NCBI GenBank assembly: GCA_026874595.1
Contig: CM049313.1
Span: forward strand, 56,379,159-56,443,158
DNA from: Sipunculus nudus
Lineage: Eukaryota > Annelida > Sipuncula > Golfingiida > Sipunculidae
DNA: 64,000 nucleotides
Reading direction: 5' to 3'
The translations under genes and the position numbers were made by a program. Of this stretch, positions 1 through 12,279 are shown in pieces (the first letter of the stretch is position 1; each line of letters starts with the position of its first letter). The notes under the pieces were generated by a model that saw only the letters and a list, made by a program, of their open reading frames with translations, made no database searches and was not told the DNA's origin.

Positions 1-1221
1 ATGTACCAGTAACACCTCAAGATCTTTATCTGAGGCACCACAAGCTTCTTCCAGACTTGAGTGTTTCAGGGAAATTTTCTGAGTAGATGATGGCAGTGAT
101 TTAATTGATGACAACCTTGGTTTTTGAGGTAAAGAACCACACAGCACCTCTTTTTCAATGAGTTTTCTATTGCTTAGAGCCACATCTGTTAGTGATGATG
201 GATTTAATACATGATTTTGTGAAACAGCCCCAGGGCTGTGTGTGTCTGAAATACTGTTACCTAATTGTTCTGATTTGGTTCCTGAGACTGTGTAACCCTT
301 GCTTTCATATTGTTTATCATTTAAATTCTCACTTGCACTATTATCACAGATACTTTGACCATCACCCCTGTTATTGTCTGTTCTTATAGTTTTATGACCT
401 TCAAGCTCACTTTGGTTTGAACCAGTTGTCTTACCACTTTGAAATGATGCCAAACTGTCTGGCGCAGGTGTAGGACTTTCATGATTTTGAATGGACCTGG
501 TGGCCAATTTTTCAATAAGAGCTTCATTATTTCTGTCTTTCTTCAAGCCTCCAGCTATCATATTTTCACAACCATTCTCTTCCTTAATCATTAGTTCCCT
601 ATCATTGTCCTCACTTTTTTTGTGCACAGAATTTTTTAATTGCATCCTTTCTGTGTTATTGCTATTTTCAACAGCTGAACTTCCCTTTGCAGTTCTGTTT
701 TTACTGGAGCTTTCTGTTGTTCTTGATCCACTGTCAATAGAAAATCTTTGTCTTTTAGTTTCTGAATCTTTTAATGCTTTATCCTTGACTAATTTCCCAT
801 CTGGATTTATATCAACATGTATATCATCTATATCTATAAATTTGTCTTTACTCTGCTTTCTATTTTGAATAACTTGCATGCTGGAAGCAGGTTTAGTTTC
901 ACTAGGTGTTTGCTTCTCACCATGGTTACCATGAATGTTATTACCATGCACATGAGCATTGCCATGGCAACCTTCACCAGGTTCTTTGGTGACATCATCT
1001 GATGGTTCAATGTCTGGCTGATAGGTGGCAGCACTGGGCAGACTTGCTCCACCTGAGGGCCCTGCCCCCAGATCACTCTCCTGTTGTTCTGTAGGGGTCG
1101 TGAACCCGGTGTTAACTGCACCCCAGTCAGGTATTTCCGTGATCCCCCAGTCAGCCAGATTTGGTGTATATCCATCAAACATCTGATTTGGTGTATACTC
1201 CTCATCTGCACTGTCTCTTTT
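1..1221 (-). CDS. Large low-complexity coding exon of the PDZ-scaffold gene (runs off left edge)
   Basis: On the minus strand this stretch is open for all 407 codons with no stop, and it is still open at base 1. Its upstream border is a strong acceptor (long pyrimidine run then acag) just right of 1221, and the first codons are AAA AGA GAC. The protein is hydrophilic, rich in Ser, Asn, Lys, Asp and Glu, with a His/Gly/Asn patch (HGN repeats) around residues 88-106 and an acidic Asp/Ile patch near residue 128. It has no recognisable domain, membrane segment or signal peptide, so it looks intrinsically disordered. The frame follows in phase 0 from the microexon at 31751-31794, which makes it a downstream exon of the PDZ gene, possibly part of its C-terminal tail. 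The stop codon and 3' UTR must lie to the left of the window. I do not recognise the family. Confidence 0.85.
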
Positions 1222-1454
1222 CTGTAAAAAAAAAAAGATAATTTAATCAAGTGAAACAATATTCATGCATGGTAAAACTGGTGGAGGGGGGATTTAAAGA
1301 AACTAAACATAATGACTGCTAATCCGTCTGAGGTTTAAATGCACATCTATGATGCTGCTTTAATTACTGTGTTTTCACTTATATATAAACAGTAAGATAT
1401 TTTTACATTTACCTGTAAAAATAAACATTACTCATTACAACTGGTTAATTCATA

Positions 1455-1690
1455 AAAAATAGGGAGAGTAAATACATACATTATGAACAGTAAAAACATG
1501 TCACTGATAACAACTTGACAGTTAAAGTATATTTGGGGAGTTAACACATACATTTTGAACAGTAAAAATACAAGTCACTGATTACAAGTGGAAATTTCAT
1601 AATATATAAGGGGAGTTATCACATACAATATGAACAGTTAAATACATGTCACTGATTACAACTGGACAGTTTGTAACATTCTTGCCCTTT
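1455..1690. repeat. Three degenerate tandem copies, period 72-75 bp
   Basis: The phrase catacattatgaacag recurs at 1475, 1547 and 1622 with small changes, each followed by a tgtcactgattacaa-type phrase. A further isolated copy of the same phrase lies near 2187-2210. Divergence between copies suggests an old array. Confidence 0.75.
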
Positions 1691-2559
1691 GACCTGGACC
1701 TCAGTTGGCCAGGGGTGGGGCATCAACACTGATTCACAGTCAATATAGAGATGCCCGATAACCAATCACAATGCAGGGTTTCTCCCCTGCCTTCTGTAGC
1801 TTGTATTTAATTGAGAATAAGTCAGAAATTCTCTCTCTTATTCCATCGAGCAGTGGACCCCTATGCCTGCCCTCTGTGGCAGGCAAAGGGTATGGCTTCT
1901 TTTTCACCTTGGGGTTGGTTTAAGACAGTGTCGGCTACCCAGATGAAGAGCCACCCACTTCCAAAGAGCAGACTTTTTATCAAGCCAGTTAAGAATCTTT
2001 CTGTTTCATTTATAAGTTTAGATAATAATATGCAGTCCTGATGTTTTGAAGGTTTAGGCTTTAAGTTTTAATCCAGTAAAAAAGTGTTATTTTATCTCTT
2101 AAATTGTGCAAGTGCATGATGCCCATTGCAAGCCCAATTTCCTCCCAGAATAAATAAGCAGTTACAAGTTGATGATATATTGGGGGATTTAACACATACA
2201 TTATGAACAGAAATTCTTTACACCTGGTGTTAGCTCTAATTGACCTCACCACCAGAGCCCTATCATGCTCCTCCCTTTTAACCTAATAATGCTAATGAGC
2301 CCCCAGTACACTCCCACACAGAAGGCCTTCCATGCCCATGGTTGTGAGAGCTCTCTACAAGATATAGTGATGTCACAAAGGTTGATGACATAAGACGTCA
2401 CACTGACTGATGTTATCAGCTGGAATTGCCATATCTTTGTTCAAGACTGATGAATAAATCACAATCAATGTGAAATGTTTGGCCATTTTTTATTATATGT
2501 CGCATACAAATTGAGTGCCAGGTAAGACATTATTATTCAATAGGTAGCCGGTGGAACAA

Positions 2560-2700
2560 CTCCTGCAACCTTTGGCCTAGAACTTTTTACACTGTCCCCT
2601 TTGTATAAAAAAAAAATCCCATTAAAATGCCGACAACCTTCGGCCTAGAACTTTTTACCCTGTCTCCCTTGTATAAAAAAATACCCCAGAAAATATGCCG
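2560..2700. repeat. Two tandem copies, period about 69 bp
   Basis: The phrase ggcctagaactttttac, followed by a short C/T-rich stretch and tgtataaaaaaa, occurs at 2574 and again at 2643, with one-base changes (acactgtcccc versus accctgtctcc). Confidence 0.75.
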
Positions 2701-2705
2701 ACACA

Positions 2706-4976
2706 GGTACTGCTGCAGAATACAGGTGTTATGTTTGGGAGAGTCACCCAAATTATGCAAATTTTTTGGTTGAGGGATGGTTGACCATTTGCTTTGCCAA
2801 CGATAACTTGATTGGTTACTTGCAACTACTCTGCTCATCATTATTCATTAAATGAATATGCGATTAAGGTCACATACAGTTCATGCATGGATAGGTCAAC
2901 TGGCAGTAAGGCCATGAAGCTTATCAAGCTTGCAGCTGATGGTTTTGTTTCACACAGGAGAATGCCACACCCACATCTCAGCTGCAGACAGATAAAGTCT
3001 GATAACCTGAATGTACACTCCTCTAATCTAAGGCACTGCTGGGGAGGCATGATGTATCAGGTTCCATCATTTACAGTTTTATCTGCCATGAATGTTTCCA
3101 GTGTAAATGTTTTTTTTCCTGCTGGATTATTTTTGCCAGGATGATCAGTTGTTTGAGCCTGAGGGCTATTGATACTTAATCATATTTCTGTCTTCCTCTT
3201 TCTACTCTCTTTTAATTCTTAACCATCACTCTTATGATTTCCTTTTTTTAAATATGATTTATTTTTAAATATTATATTAGTTTTAAAAAATCTGCTTTCC
3301 TGTTAATCTTTTGGTGAAAGGTTTCCTCAAATTTATAAAACACTAGAATATACCCATATGATATCAGTACCTGCATCCACGTTTTTCTTAAATTATGAGT
3401 AAGCACTGACATGGCGTGCGCGTTTGAAATGCACAGACACAAATTTGGCGAGGGGTGAGATGTTCCGCGTCCAAAATCGTCGTAACGATTAACCCACAAC
3501 ATAATTCACTTTTGCCAAAATTGCCGATATGGGCAGTGGTGAGATGTTCCCGGTGTAAATTCGTCCCCGCGGTCAACCCACAACAACATTCATTTGTGTT
3601 GACCTAGCAGACTGCTTAGAAAAGGCCGATGCGTGGTGAATGTTTGGCAGACTATGTTAGGTTTGATTTGATTGGTTAGCGAGAGGAGATTCAGGACGAC
3701 GTGGGCGCACTATGTGAGAATGGCCATGGCACAGCGCAGGTATTAAACCCATAATATTTTTATCGATTTTGAGGCCATTTCTTGACCAAACGCCTAAAAA
3801 ATATAAACTCGTTCTTCCCTGGACCAAGATGCACCCTCCCACGAAGTTTGACGACTGTGCGATCCCTAGCGTGCGAATGAATCCGGACAGACAGACAGAC
3901 AAACAAACAAAAAGATTCCCGTGAATTATAGTATGATTACATTCCAGCATACTATTAACTGTCTAAATTAGATTATATTTTATCATATTAGTCCCAAGAA
4001 CACTCAAAAACAGCCTTAAAAGAAGATTGTTAAAGTTCACAATATACTCCAAGCAACAGGTTATGGATAAAATCTATCATACAAAGACAGTGTATGGATA
4101 CAACTAGTGTGAGCTGTGAACTCCACAGGAAAAATTACTATGTTGTCATATACCTGAGCAGGTGAATAACTGACCACACCCATTTACACCTGATCCCTCA
4201 TTATGGTTACTTATCTACCTGTCACAGCAGCATGGACACAGCATGTCACAGCTGTTTACTTATTTACATCTGTACAAGGACAATATTATCCCTGAAAACG
4301 GTTCGGTGCAACAACCTGAGGTTAATGGCCATACCCATAATTAACTGGATGATATTCTATACAGATCCTAGTACAACTAATCCTCTGCAGTCATTTTCAA
4401 AACGACAGCCACATAGAACAGCGCTAATTACGATATGCAGAGTTTTGTCTATAAAGTCTCATCTTTTCATGAGGTCTCCCCTCAACAAGTAACCTAGCAT
4501 GTACTCCGCTCATCATTGTGCCCATAAGTATGTATTCTGACAGACTGCTAACACAGATGCTGCCAGATTTAGCATTATGTTTTCGAACTTTAAATGGAAT
4601 CAAAGTATTTCACATTTTAACAAACACTGATGAATGAGATTTTCTCTAAAGTCTTTTGAATAAAGACAAGACAATGAAAGAGGTCATTGCAGAAAATATA
4701 CCAGACCTAACAGGTTTTTCCTGTTCCCTAATGTTTTTACATACTGAAAATCCCTGTTTTCATAAACATTTCTAAAAAAAGTATGTATTACACAGCTTTG
4801 CTCACATTTAACTATTTAAATTCACAAAGGAAATCAAGTATTTTGCATGATTCCTGAAAAATACAAACTGGATCTGACCGTACTAAAGTAACTGTTTTAC
4901 GAGGGGCTAGCATTAAATATACCTTACAAGACTGCATTTAAAACTGTCTGCATATTTTGTCATCATGCAATACTGA
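2706..4976. other. Intronic stretch without recognised gene
   Basis: I see no gene here. Bases 3400-3950 are noticeably richer in CG than the flanks and end in a (gaca)n/(aaac)n tract (3885-3912). That makes this segment a likely old repeat insertion of unknown family. Confidence 0.5.
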
Positions 4977-5116
4977 AGCAGATCCAGGGGAAGGGTCCAG
5001 GGGGATCAGCAGAGGAGTCCAGGAGGATCTGGAATCCCCCCCCCCCCCCCCCATTTTTCTAACCACTGCAACTCTTTTTAAGGACGCCTCCTTTCCTAAT
5101 CCTGGATCCACCCCTG
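4977..5116. mobile_element. Small MITE, hAT-type termini
   Basis: The left end reads agatccaggggaagg and the right end reads cctggatccacccctg. The right end, reverse-complemented, starts CAGGGGTGGATCCAGG, which is typical of short hAT-type MITEs found across animals. The left terminus is degraded, and I could not find a clean 8-bp target duplication. A 17-base poly-C run (5036-5052) sits in the middle. A half-element of the same kind lies at about 56745-56850. Confidence 0.5.
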
Positions 5117-6177
5117 CACTACATTCACACCCTACCGTAGGTCTGGTATGCAATCTTTTGATATTTTTGTCAATTAACAACAACTTCTGAGGTGTCAAAA
5201 TGGCACTCTACTGCATGGTCAGTGAGTGTGGCTTCTACCTATCACTCTAATTAACTTGAAAGATTTATTAATTATGGATCTGCACAATCACTCAGTGCTT
5301 TATCATGTTGCCAATAAACCAATTAGATTGCACCAAACAAATCTACCTTAAACCAGGTAAGCCCATTGAACTGAATCAACAGGAACACATTGGTATCCAT
5401 GGTGACACCCTATCGATGGGGTTATATGAGCTTATGCAGCAAGTTGAAGGTAATGAACAGTTAGGTGTAATAACCCTGTCATGATGACAAACAGAAACTG
5501 GTCTGAGGGACATTAATCTCGTAAAGCTTCATTCATGAATCGGAGACTTAGATAGGCCTGTCTGCTGAATAAGGACCAAGATACAAGGACAGGTGAGACT
5601 GCATGTCTGTTAAATAATAATAAATAGAAAATTTTATAAATAGCATTTAAAAAGCACCAATTCTCTGATAGTCAGACTCACAGCACTAAGACACAAACAT
5701 ACCCAGACCCAATTACATAGCACAATATCATGGAAACCTCCCCCTGTACCTCTCCCAAACCCCCTCTTTCTATCTCTCTTTCTTCCATGTATTTAATCAA
5801 TGCAATAAGAATTAGATGCATTAACCAAGCTATCACTGGAAGCCTGGGATAAAGGTACTTGGGTTTCCTGGTCAAAAGCTAAATTGATTAAGTCCTCTTA
5901 ACATCAGACATAAAACTTTTGTATAATCAAGCAAAATAAAATTCTTAAATTTATTATCTTTATAATCATGATTATTGTGTTGTTATTTTTTTTTACTTTT
6001 ATTTTAAGGATAGGTTCATGGCCTGTTGGTGGCACTGTCTACTGAATGAGGAATTAAGGTATCCATATGACAGAAATATGTTATTATAAAGCATTCTGGA
6101 TTTCAGGTAAATATGCACAGGGTTAAGAATAGTCCTGAAGTCATAACCTGTCATTTTAACATTAGAGCCAATCTCTC
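5117..6177. other. Intronic stretch, nothing recognised
   Basis: AT-rich single-copy-looking sequence with no splice-bounded open frame, RNA gene or repeat that I could support. Confidence 0.5.
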
Positions 6178-6258
6178 AGGTTCAAGCTGTGGGGTTCAAA
6201 CTTGGGACCATTAGCTTGAAAGTCCAACACCATAACTATTAGGCTATGTCCTACCCCC
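6178..6258 (-). mobile_element. tRNA-derived SINE head
   Basis: On the minus strand the sequence begins ggtaggacatagcc and contains an A-box-like segment (tagcctaatagttatgg) and, about 45 bases on, a B-box-like segment (aagtttgaacccc). The order and spacing match an RNA polymerase III promoter of a tRNA-derived SINE. It is too diverged to fold as a functional tRNA. The body and tail could not be delimited. Orientation is sense with respect to the host gene. Confidence 0.55.
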
Positions 6259-6316
6259 TTTATAATCATGTTTTGCTGTGCACTGACAACCCAGTTTAGA
6301 ATAAATGTTATAACTT

Positions 6317-8300
6317 GAATATGGGTAGTCGACAAGGGACTATGTGTATCCACCAAAATCAGAGTGGAACAGATGAAGTGAGGCATGGATCGAGTGGCAA
6401 GGGGAAACAGAGTGAGGTGTGTTGCATATTAGCATGGATGTATGCAGCCTAAATGTGTATGTAGGTTGCGCCACCTACCACAAATCCAGAAAGCTGTCCA
6501 AGTTGTGTACATATGCAAAATGTTAGGCAGAAAAGTCAAACCACTACATGTATATGAGTGATATTATCCCACAGCAGACAAACAGACAGATGCTGTGCAA
6601 AAAATGGTTGCAGGTGGCGCCACCAGTTTTATGTATGATGAAGAGCTATGTGAGATGTATACACATGCAAAATTTTGGCCCAATCGGTCAAACAGTTCCT
6701 GAGATATGAGCTTGGATGTCTGCATCGTAAACTAGAACAGAGGTGGTGCCACCTGTCATAGAATCAAGAAAGCTGTCCAAGATGTATAAACCTGCAAAAT
6801 TTTAGGCAGTTATGTCAAACCACTACAGAGATATGAGTGATTATAGCCCAAGGCAGACAAACAGACAGATGCTGTGCAAAAATGGTTGCAGTTGGCCCCT
6901 CCAGTTTTGTGTATGATAAAGAGCTATGTGAGATCTATACACATGCAAAATTTTGGCCCAATTGGTCAAACGGTTCCCAAGATATCAGCTTGGATGTCTG
7001 CAGAATAAACTAGAATGTTGGTGGCACTACCTGTCATAAAATCAAGAAAGCTGTCCATGATGTATAAAACTAAGTGGTGGGCCGATCATCAAGTTTTATC
7101 TAAAGTCAGTCGGTTTGCTGCCACTTTTAAGCGCTTGATTACCAAAGGCAACTATCACTATATCATAATCATGATAATGAGTCTTTGATCCCAAATAACT
7201 TCCGTATGTAACTGAGTTTACCACGGTAGGTGCGAGAACGGAGGACGTAATAAATCTCTGTGAACTGGCAGGGAGCTTCAGAATTAGCGGGGAGTTATGT
7301 AACGAGATGTACATTGCACAATATAGGCGGTACGGCGTTAAAATGCTTCATATATAAATTCTTCGGGTCTATGCAGCAAGTAGATGTCCTGGATTGTGGT
7401 TTAATTCTTGATTATTATAAATAATTGAAATTAAACTTTTAAAAAGCATATTTTACTAATAATAGGAAAATATAAAAAAGGCAAAAACTTCTTTTCTTAA
7501 GGCAGAATTACTAAGACATGCGGGCTTGGTTAAGAAAGTACAGTTCACAGAAAACTGCATGTTTCGTTATATTTGCCTGAACCGATTATTAATCGATCAT
7601 AGATCGGTTTGCTCAAACCGATGATCGATTATGAAAAGGGAACCGACTTCCACCACTAATAAAACTGAAAAATTTTAGGCAGATATGTCAAACCACTGCA
7701 GAGATATGAGTGATATTATCCCACAGCAGACAAACAGACGGATGCTGTGCAAAAAATGGTTGCAGGTGGAGCCACCAGTCCTGAGATATAAGCCTGAATG
7801 TCTGCATCATTAAAATAAATGTAGGTGGTGCCACCTGCCAAAAAAAATTGAGAAAGCTATCTATGATGTATAAACATTCAAAATTTTTAACTTATAAGTC
7901 AAACCACTACAGAGATATGAGTGATTTTAGCCCAGGGCAGACAAGCAGACAGACGCTGTGCAAAAATGGTTGCAGGTGGCCCCTCAAGTTTTAGTGTATG
8001 TTATAAAGCTATCCAAGGGCTACATTTGCGCAAAATTTTTAGCCTGATTGGTCAAACGGTTCCCAGGATATGTGGGTTTATGTGTGGAAACAGACACACA
8101 AATGGATGCTGGGCAGACAGAAAAGGTCAGAGGTCAACCAATAATAAGGGCGCAGCAGTTCACATGTGACCCGATTATAATTCCGAATTTAAAAAAAAAT
8201 TCTGCCCAGTAGTTACAGAGGAGTTCTCTGGAAACCTATGCAGCGGTGGCGTCTGACTGATAACATAGTATTCGCAAAACTCTGTTTTGGCAGATACAAT
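6317..8300 (+). mobile_element. Helentron-like non-autonomous element, copy 1 (family A), split by an hAT MITE
   Basis: It starts with the same 5' module as the element at 36919 (gaatatgggtagtcgacaag, then gtgtatccaccaaaatcagagt) and ends with a 3' hairpin (8268-8297: gtattcgcaaaac, then gttttggcagatac). The 5' string tatccaccaaaatcagagt is roughly the reverse complement of the 3' hairpin arm, giving subterminal inverted repeats. The interior consists of diverged 280-bp units carrying GGTGGCGCCACC-like motifs. This architecture (5'/3' subterminal inverted repeats, terminal hairpin, internal tandem repeats, no coding capacity) matches Helentron-associated elements such as oyster pearl; that assignment is inference. 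A 587-bp hAT-type element interrupts it at 7072-7658. Confidence 0.65.
7072..7658. mobile_element. Non-autonomous hAT-type element nested in family A copy
   Basis: The insertion is bounded by a perfect 8-bp target duplication, ATAAAACT, at 7064-7071 and 7659-7666. The left terminus is aagtggtgggccgatc and the right terminus, reverse-complemented, is tagtggtggaagtcgg, so the short inverted repeats share AGTGGTGG. The right subterminal part holds several ATCGAT/CCGAT palindromic repeats (7585-7630), as is common in hAT MITEs. The 8-bp duplication and terminus type fit the hAT superfamily. No transposase is present. The interrupted host repeat resumes in register after the right duplication. Confidence 0.85.
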
Positions 8301-10176
8301 GACAATTAAGCTATTCAGCCTTTCTTGAAAAATCTGGTAATTTGTTTATACTTGTTAGAATATTTCTGGGGTGCTCAAACATGCCCTGTTACTCGGTGAA
8401 TATTTGGTCACAGTGATCTAATTTGAGATTTTTGGGGAAAACTTTTGAGGACCTCTCAGGATGCAGAGATTCATGATTCTAGGCTTTATGGTTACAATTT
8501 GTGCCCTGTTAACAGCTGGTCGAATGGCCAGACAAAGAGTGATCACTATACCTCAAATGACTTGCAGTCAACTAAGTTAAAAAAATGTGTAAAAATTTTA
8601 AAAAAATACAGGTGACACACAAATGGATGCTGGGCAGACAGAAAAGGTCAGAGGTCAACCAATAATGAGGGCGCAGCAGTTCACATGTGACCCGATTATA
8701 ATTCCGAATTTAAAAAAAAATTCTGCCCAGTAGTTACAGAGGAGTTCTCTGGAAACCTATGCAGCGGTGGCGTCTGACTGATAACATAGTATTCGCAAAA
8801 CTCTGTTTTGGCAGATACAATGACAATTAAGCTATTCAGCCTTTCTTGAAAAATCTGGTAATTTGTTTATACTTGTTAGAATATTTCTGGGGTGCTCAAA
8901 CATGCCCTGTTACTCGGTGAATATTTGGTCACAGTGATCTAATTTGAGATTTTTGGGGAAAACTTTTGAGGACCTCTCAGGATGCAGAGATTCATGATTC
9001 TAGGCTTTATGGTTACAATTTGTGCCCTGTTAACAGCTGGTCGAATGGCCAGACAAAGAGTGATCACTATACCTCAAATGACTTGCAGTCAACTAAGTTA
9101 AAAAAATGTGTAAAAATTTTAAAAAAATACAGGTGACACACAAATGGATGCTGGGCAGACAGAAAAGGTCAGAGGTCAACCAATAATGAGGGCGCAGCAG
9201 TTCACATGTGACCCGATTATAATTCCGAATTTAAAAAAAAATTCTGCCCAGTAGTTACAGAGGAGTTCTCTGGAAACCTATGCAGCGGTGGCGTCTGACT
9301 GATAACATAGTATTCGCAAAACTCTGTTTTGGCAGATACAATGACAATTAAGCTATTCAGCCTTTCTTGAAAAATCTGGTAATTTGTTTATACTTGTTAG
9401 AATATTTCTGGGGTGCTCAAACATGCCCTGTTACTTGGGGAATATTTGGTCACAGTGATCTAATTTGAGATTTTTGGGGAAAACTTTTGAGGACCTCTCA
9501 GGATGCAGAGATTCATGATTCTAGGCTTTATGGTTACAATTTGTGCCCTGTTAACAGCTGGTCGAATGGCCAGACAAAGAGTGATCACTATACCTCAAAT
9601 GACTTGCAGTCAACTGAGTTAAAAAAATGTGTAAAAATTTTAAAAAAATACAGGTGACACACAAATGGATGCTGGGCAGACAGAAAAGGTCAGAGGTCAA
9701 CCAATAATGAGGGCGCAGCAGTTCACATGTGACCCGATTATAATTCCGAATTTAAAAAAAAATTCTGCCCAGTAGTTACAGAGGAGTTCTCTGGAAACCT
9801 ATGCAGCGGTGGCGTCTGACTGATAACATAGTATTCGCAAAACTCTGTTTTGGCAGATACAATGACAATTAAGCTATTCAGCCTTTCTTGAAAAATCTGG
9901 TAATTTGTTTATACTTGTTAGAATATTTCTGGGGTGCTCAAACATGCCCTGTTACTCGGGGAATATTGGTCTTAGTGATCTAATTTGAGTTTTTTGGGGG
10001 AAAACTTTTGAGGACCTCTCAGGATGCAGAGATTCATGATTCTAGGCTTTATGGTTAAATTTTGTGCCCTGTTAACAGCTGGTCAAATGACCAGACAAAG
10101 AGTGATCACTATACCTCAAATGACTTTCAGTCAACTGAGTTAAAAAAATGTGTAAAAATTTTTTAAAAATACAGGT
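8093..10176 (+). repeat. Tandem array of four 521-bp units
   Basis: The string gacacacaaatggatgctgg begins at 8093, 8614, 9135 and 9656, exactly 521 bp apart, and the fourth unit ends at 10176. Copies are almost identical; the few changes I saw are mostly in units 3 and 4 (for example ttactcggtgaat versus ttacttggggaat). Each unit is a chimera. Its first roughly 205 bp are the tail of repeat family A, ending in the hairpin gtattcgcaaaac/gttttggcagatac. The remaining 315 bp are the tail of repeat family B, ending in a degenerate cctcaaatgacttgcagtcaactaag hairpin. The first unit overlaps the tail of the family A element. Confidence 0.95.
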
Positions 10177-10795
10177 GACACCACCAGTCTGCAGGAACTG
10201 ATTAAACACTCCATGATCAATATGCATGCAAAGAATCATGGTGATCAATGCATTATTAATTCAAATACTGGAGATTCTGAGCCCCATATCTCAGGGGATA
10301 TGGGAAACAGAGGCCTAACTTCAGGTTTCCAGGGAGATTTATCAGGGACCTCCCTGGATGTTTATGATTGGTGCCCTGTTAACGGACGACTGCATCTTTG
10401 AAGGTCTCAAAAATTGAGAAAAAATATATAAGAATACGAAAACATACAATGGCATGACCAGCCTGCAGATACTGATGAGACGCTCCATGATCAATATGCA
10501 TGCAAAGAATCATGGTGATCAATGCACTAGTTATTTAGACACTTGAATTTTGGTATCAAATTTTCAATTATATTGGGGGGGGGGGGGGGAATTCTGAGCC
10601 AAAATAAAGCTTAGAGGATGTGGGAAACAGAGACCTAATTTCAGCTTTCCAAGGAGATTTTCCATGGATCTCTTTGGATGTCGAGTTAGAAGATTCTAGG
10701 TTCAGTGGTTACGATTTGTGCCTGGCTAACTGTCAGAGAGACAGATGGACAACAGACAAAGAGCTTTCAGTCAGCTGAGCTATAAAGGAATAATA
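10177..10795 (+). repeat. Family B tandem repeat with 3' hairpin tail
   Basis: Two units of about 290 bp share ctccatgatcaatatgcatgc, gaatcatggtgatcaatgca and the gggaaacagagacctaa/ttcaggtttcc phrases. The second unit ends near 10789 in a gac-rich stretch and a partial hairpin, agctttcagtcagctgagctataaa. A 15-base poly-G run (10575-10589) lies in unit 2. Confidence 0.75.
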
Positions 10796-12279
10796 AAGTT
10801 TCTATATATATTTTAACCTAAAGTTATCCGGCATTTGAAACTGATTCAAAGTCTTATCTATTTATATCCAGATTAAGGAAAAGTAAAATCATCTAGTTTT
10901 TATCAATAAACATACATACTCATCCCATTTGTTACAATTTACATGTTATGATATCCAGACACACTCTAACCATGGGCCATTATTCCCTGTTGGAATATCT
11001 GGGGATCAATATTTTACACAGAGCTGTTCCTTAATTATGTGATGGCTCCTAAAGCAAATGCCTCCAAGGCCTTTGTTAGTCTTTCTTACATCTACTGCCT
11101 TGCAGTAAAAAGGTCCTTAGGTTCATCTCAGATAATCTATACAAGGACAAATCTTTTAAGGAAATCATTTATGTACGTCTGTGTATAGGATCTCCTTCAA
11201 CTCCAGCAGAGTGGCCATGCCTGCATCTTAAAACCAGGATGGTGTACTTTGGAATTTCTGTAGACTTTCTGAGTCTTTTGGAATTTTGGCCTCAGAGCAG
11301 TCTTATGATCCTGTTTAAACATTGTTTCAGTTTTTCCTTAATACAGTTCTGCCACTCAAGGTTGAATAAAAAAAAGTATAAATGATTAAAAGAAAAATGT
11401 ATAAAATCTTAAAAGAATAAAGTATAAAATTGTCTGAAAAAAAGTATAAAAATTTTAAATTATGCAAAATAACACAGTTTTTGTATTATTTTTTCAGCAT
11501 GCCATACTTCTAAACAAGATTCTGTTATGAAAGTATATATATTCAAGTATTCCATATGTCCAGTGATTTTGTAAAACACTTGCAATGTAGCAGAAAAAAA
11601 TCAATACCAATAAAATGCCACTGTTATGAAATATTGACAGAGAATGTGCAATGCACTCAGTTCAGGTAAACAGCCTATAATTTCCACCTGATAATGATGA
11701 TTTTTGAAAAAAGGTGCAAAAAAGATCCACCCAAGAAAAAAAGAATAAAAAATATAAAAAAAAAGTCTTGACAGATAAAAAAGTATCTTACTTTTAATGA
11801 AGATAGAGTGGAGCACTGTTAATAATACCTAAACGTTTGCTCTTGACCACCTGATAAGTAAATATTCTGTAAGCTAAAAATATAATCTACAATGTGGCAG
11901 CTTTAGTATTAACCACTTTGGTATTTACCAAAGATGGTTGAATATTTAAAGATTATTGACGGGTTTTATATTATAACTTTAAATTTATATTTCTCAGTCA
12001 TTTATGATTAAAAAAATTCAATTTTTAATTTGTGGTGTTGTAAGCATGTATTCTAAAACATATATTTTTGTGTTTTGCCTATCTTTAAACAAAAGTCATT
12101 CATGTGTGAAAATTTTAAATATTATTTTATTTATATACATTTAAAACTTAATACCCTAAAAATCACAATTTTAAAAGTTAGTATGTCAAATAAAAAGAAA
12201 TGTAAGGGATGTTACACCCATATTTTAACATTCTGCCAAGAAGTGTTATGTTTCTGTTACAGATATGCTGGAATAACCC
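10796..12279. other. Intronic stretch, nothing recognised
   Basis: Very AT-rich, with many A/T homopolymers and no supportable gene or repeat boundary. Confidence 0.5.

Noticed and set aside
834-1259. A minus-strand ATG-started frame of 141 codons
   Set aside because: It is out of register with the 407-codon open frame and begins in the intron before the acceptor. It is a shadow of the real exon.
6178-6258. A functional tRNA gene
   Set aside because: Box elements are present but the arms do not pair well and the acceptor stem is missing. A SINE head is more likely.
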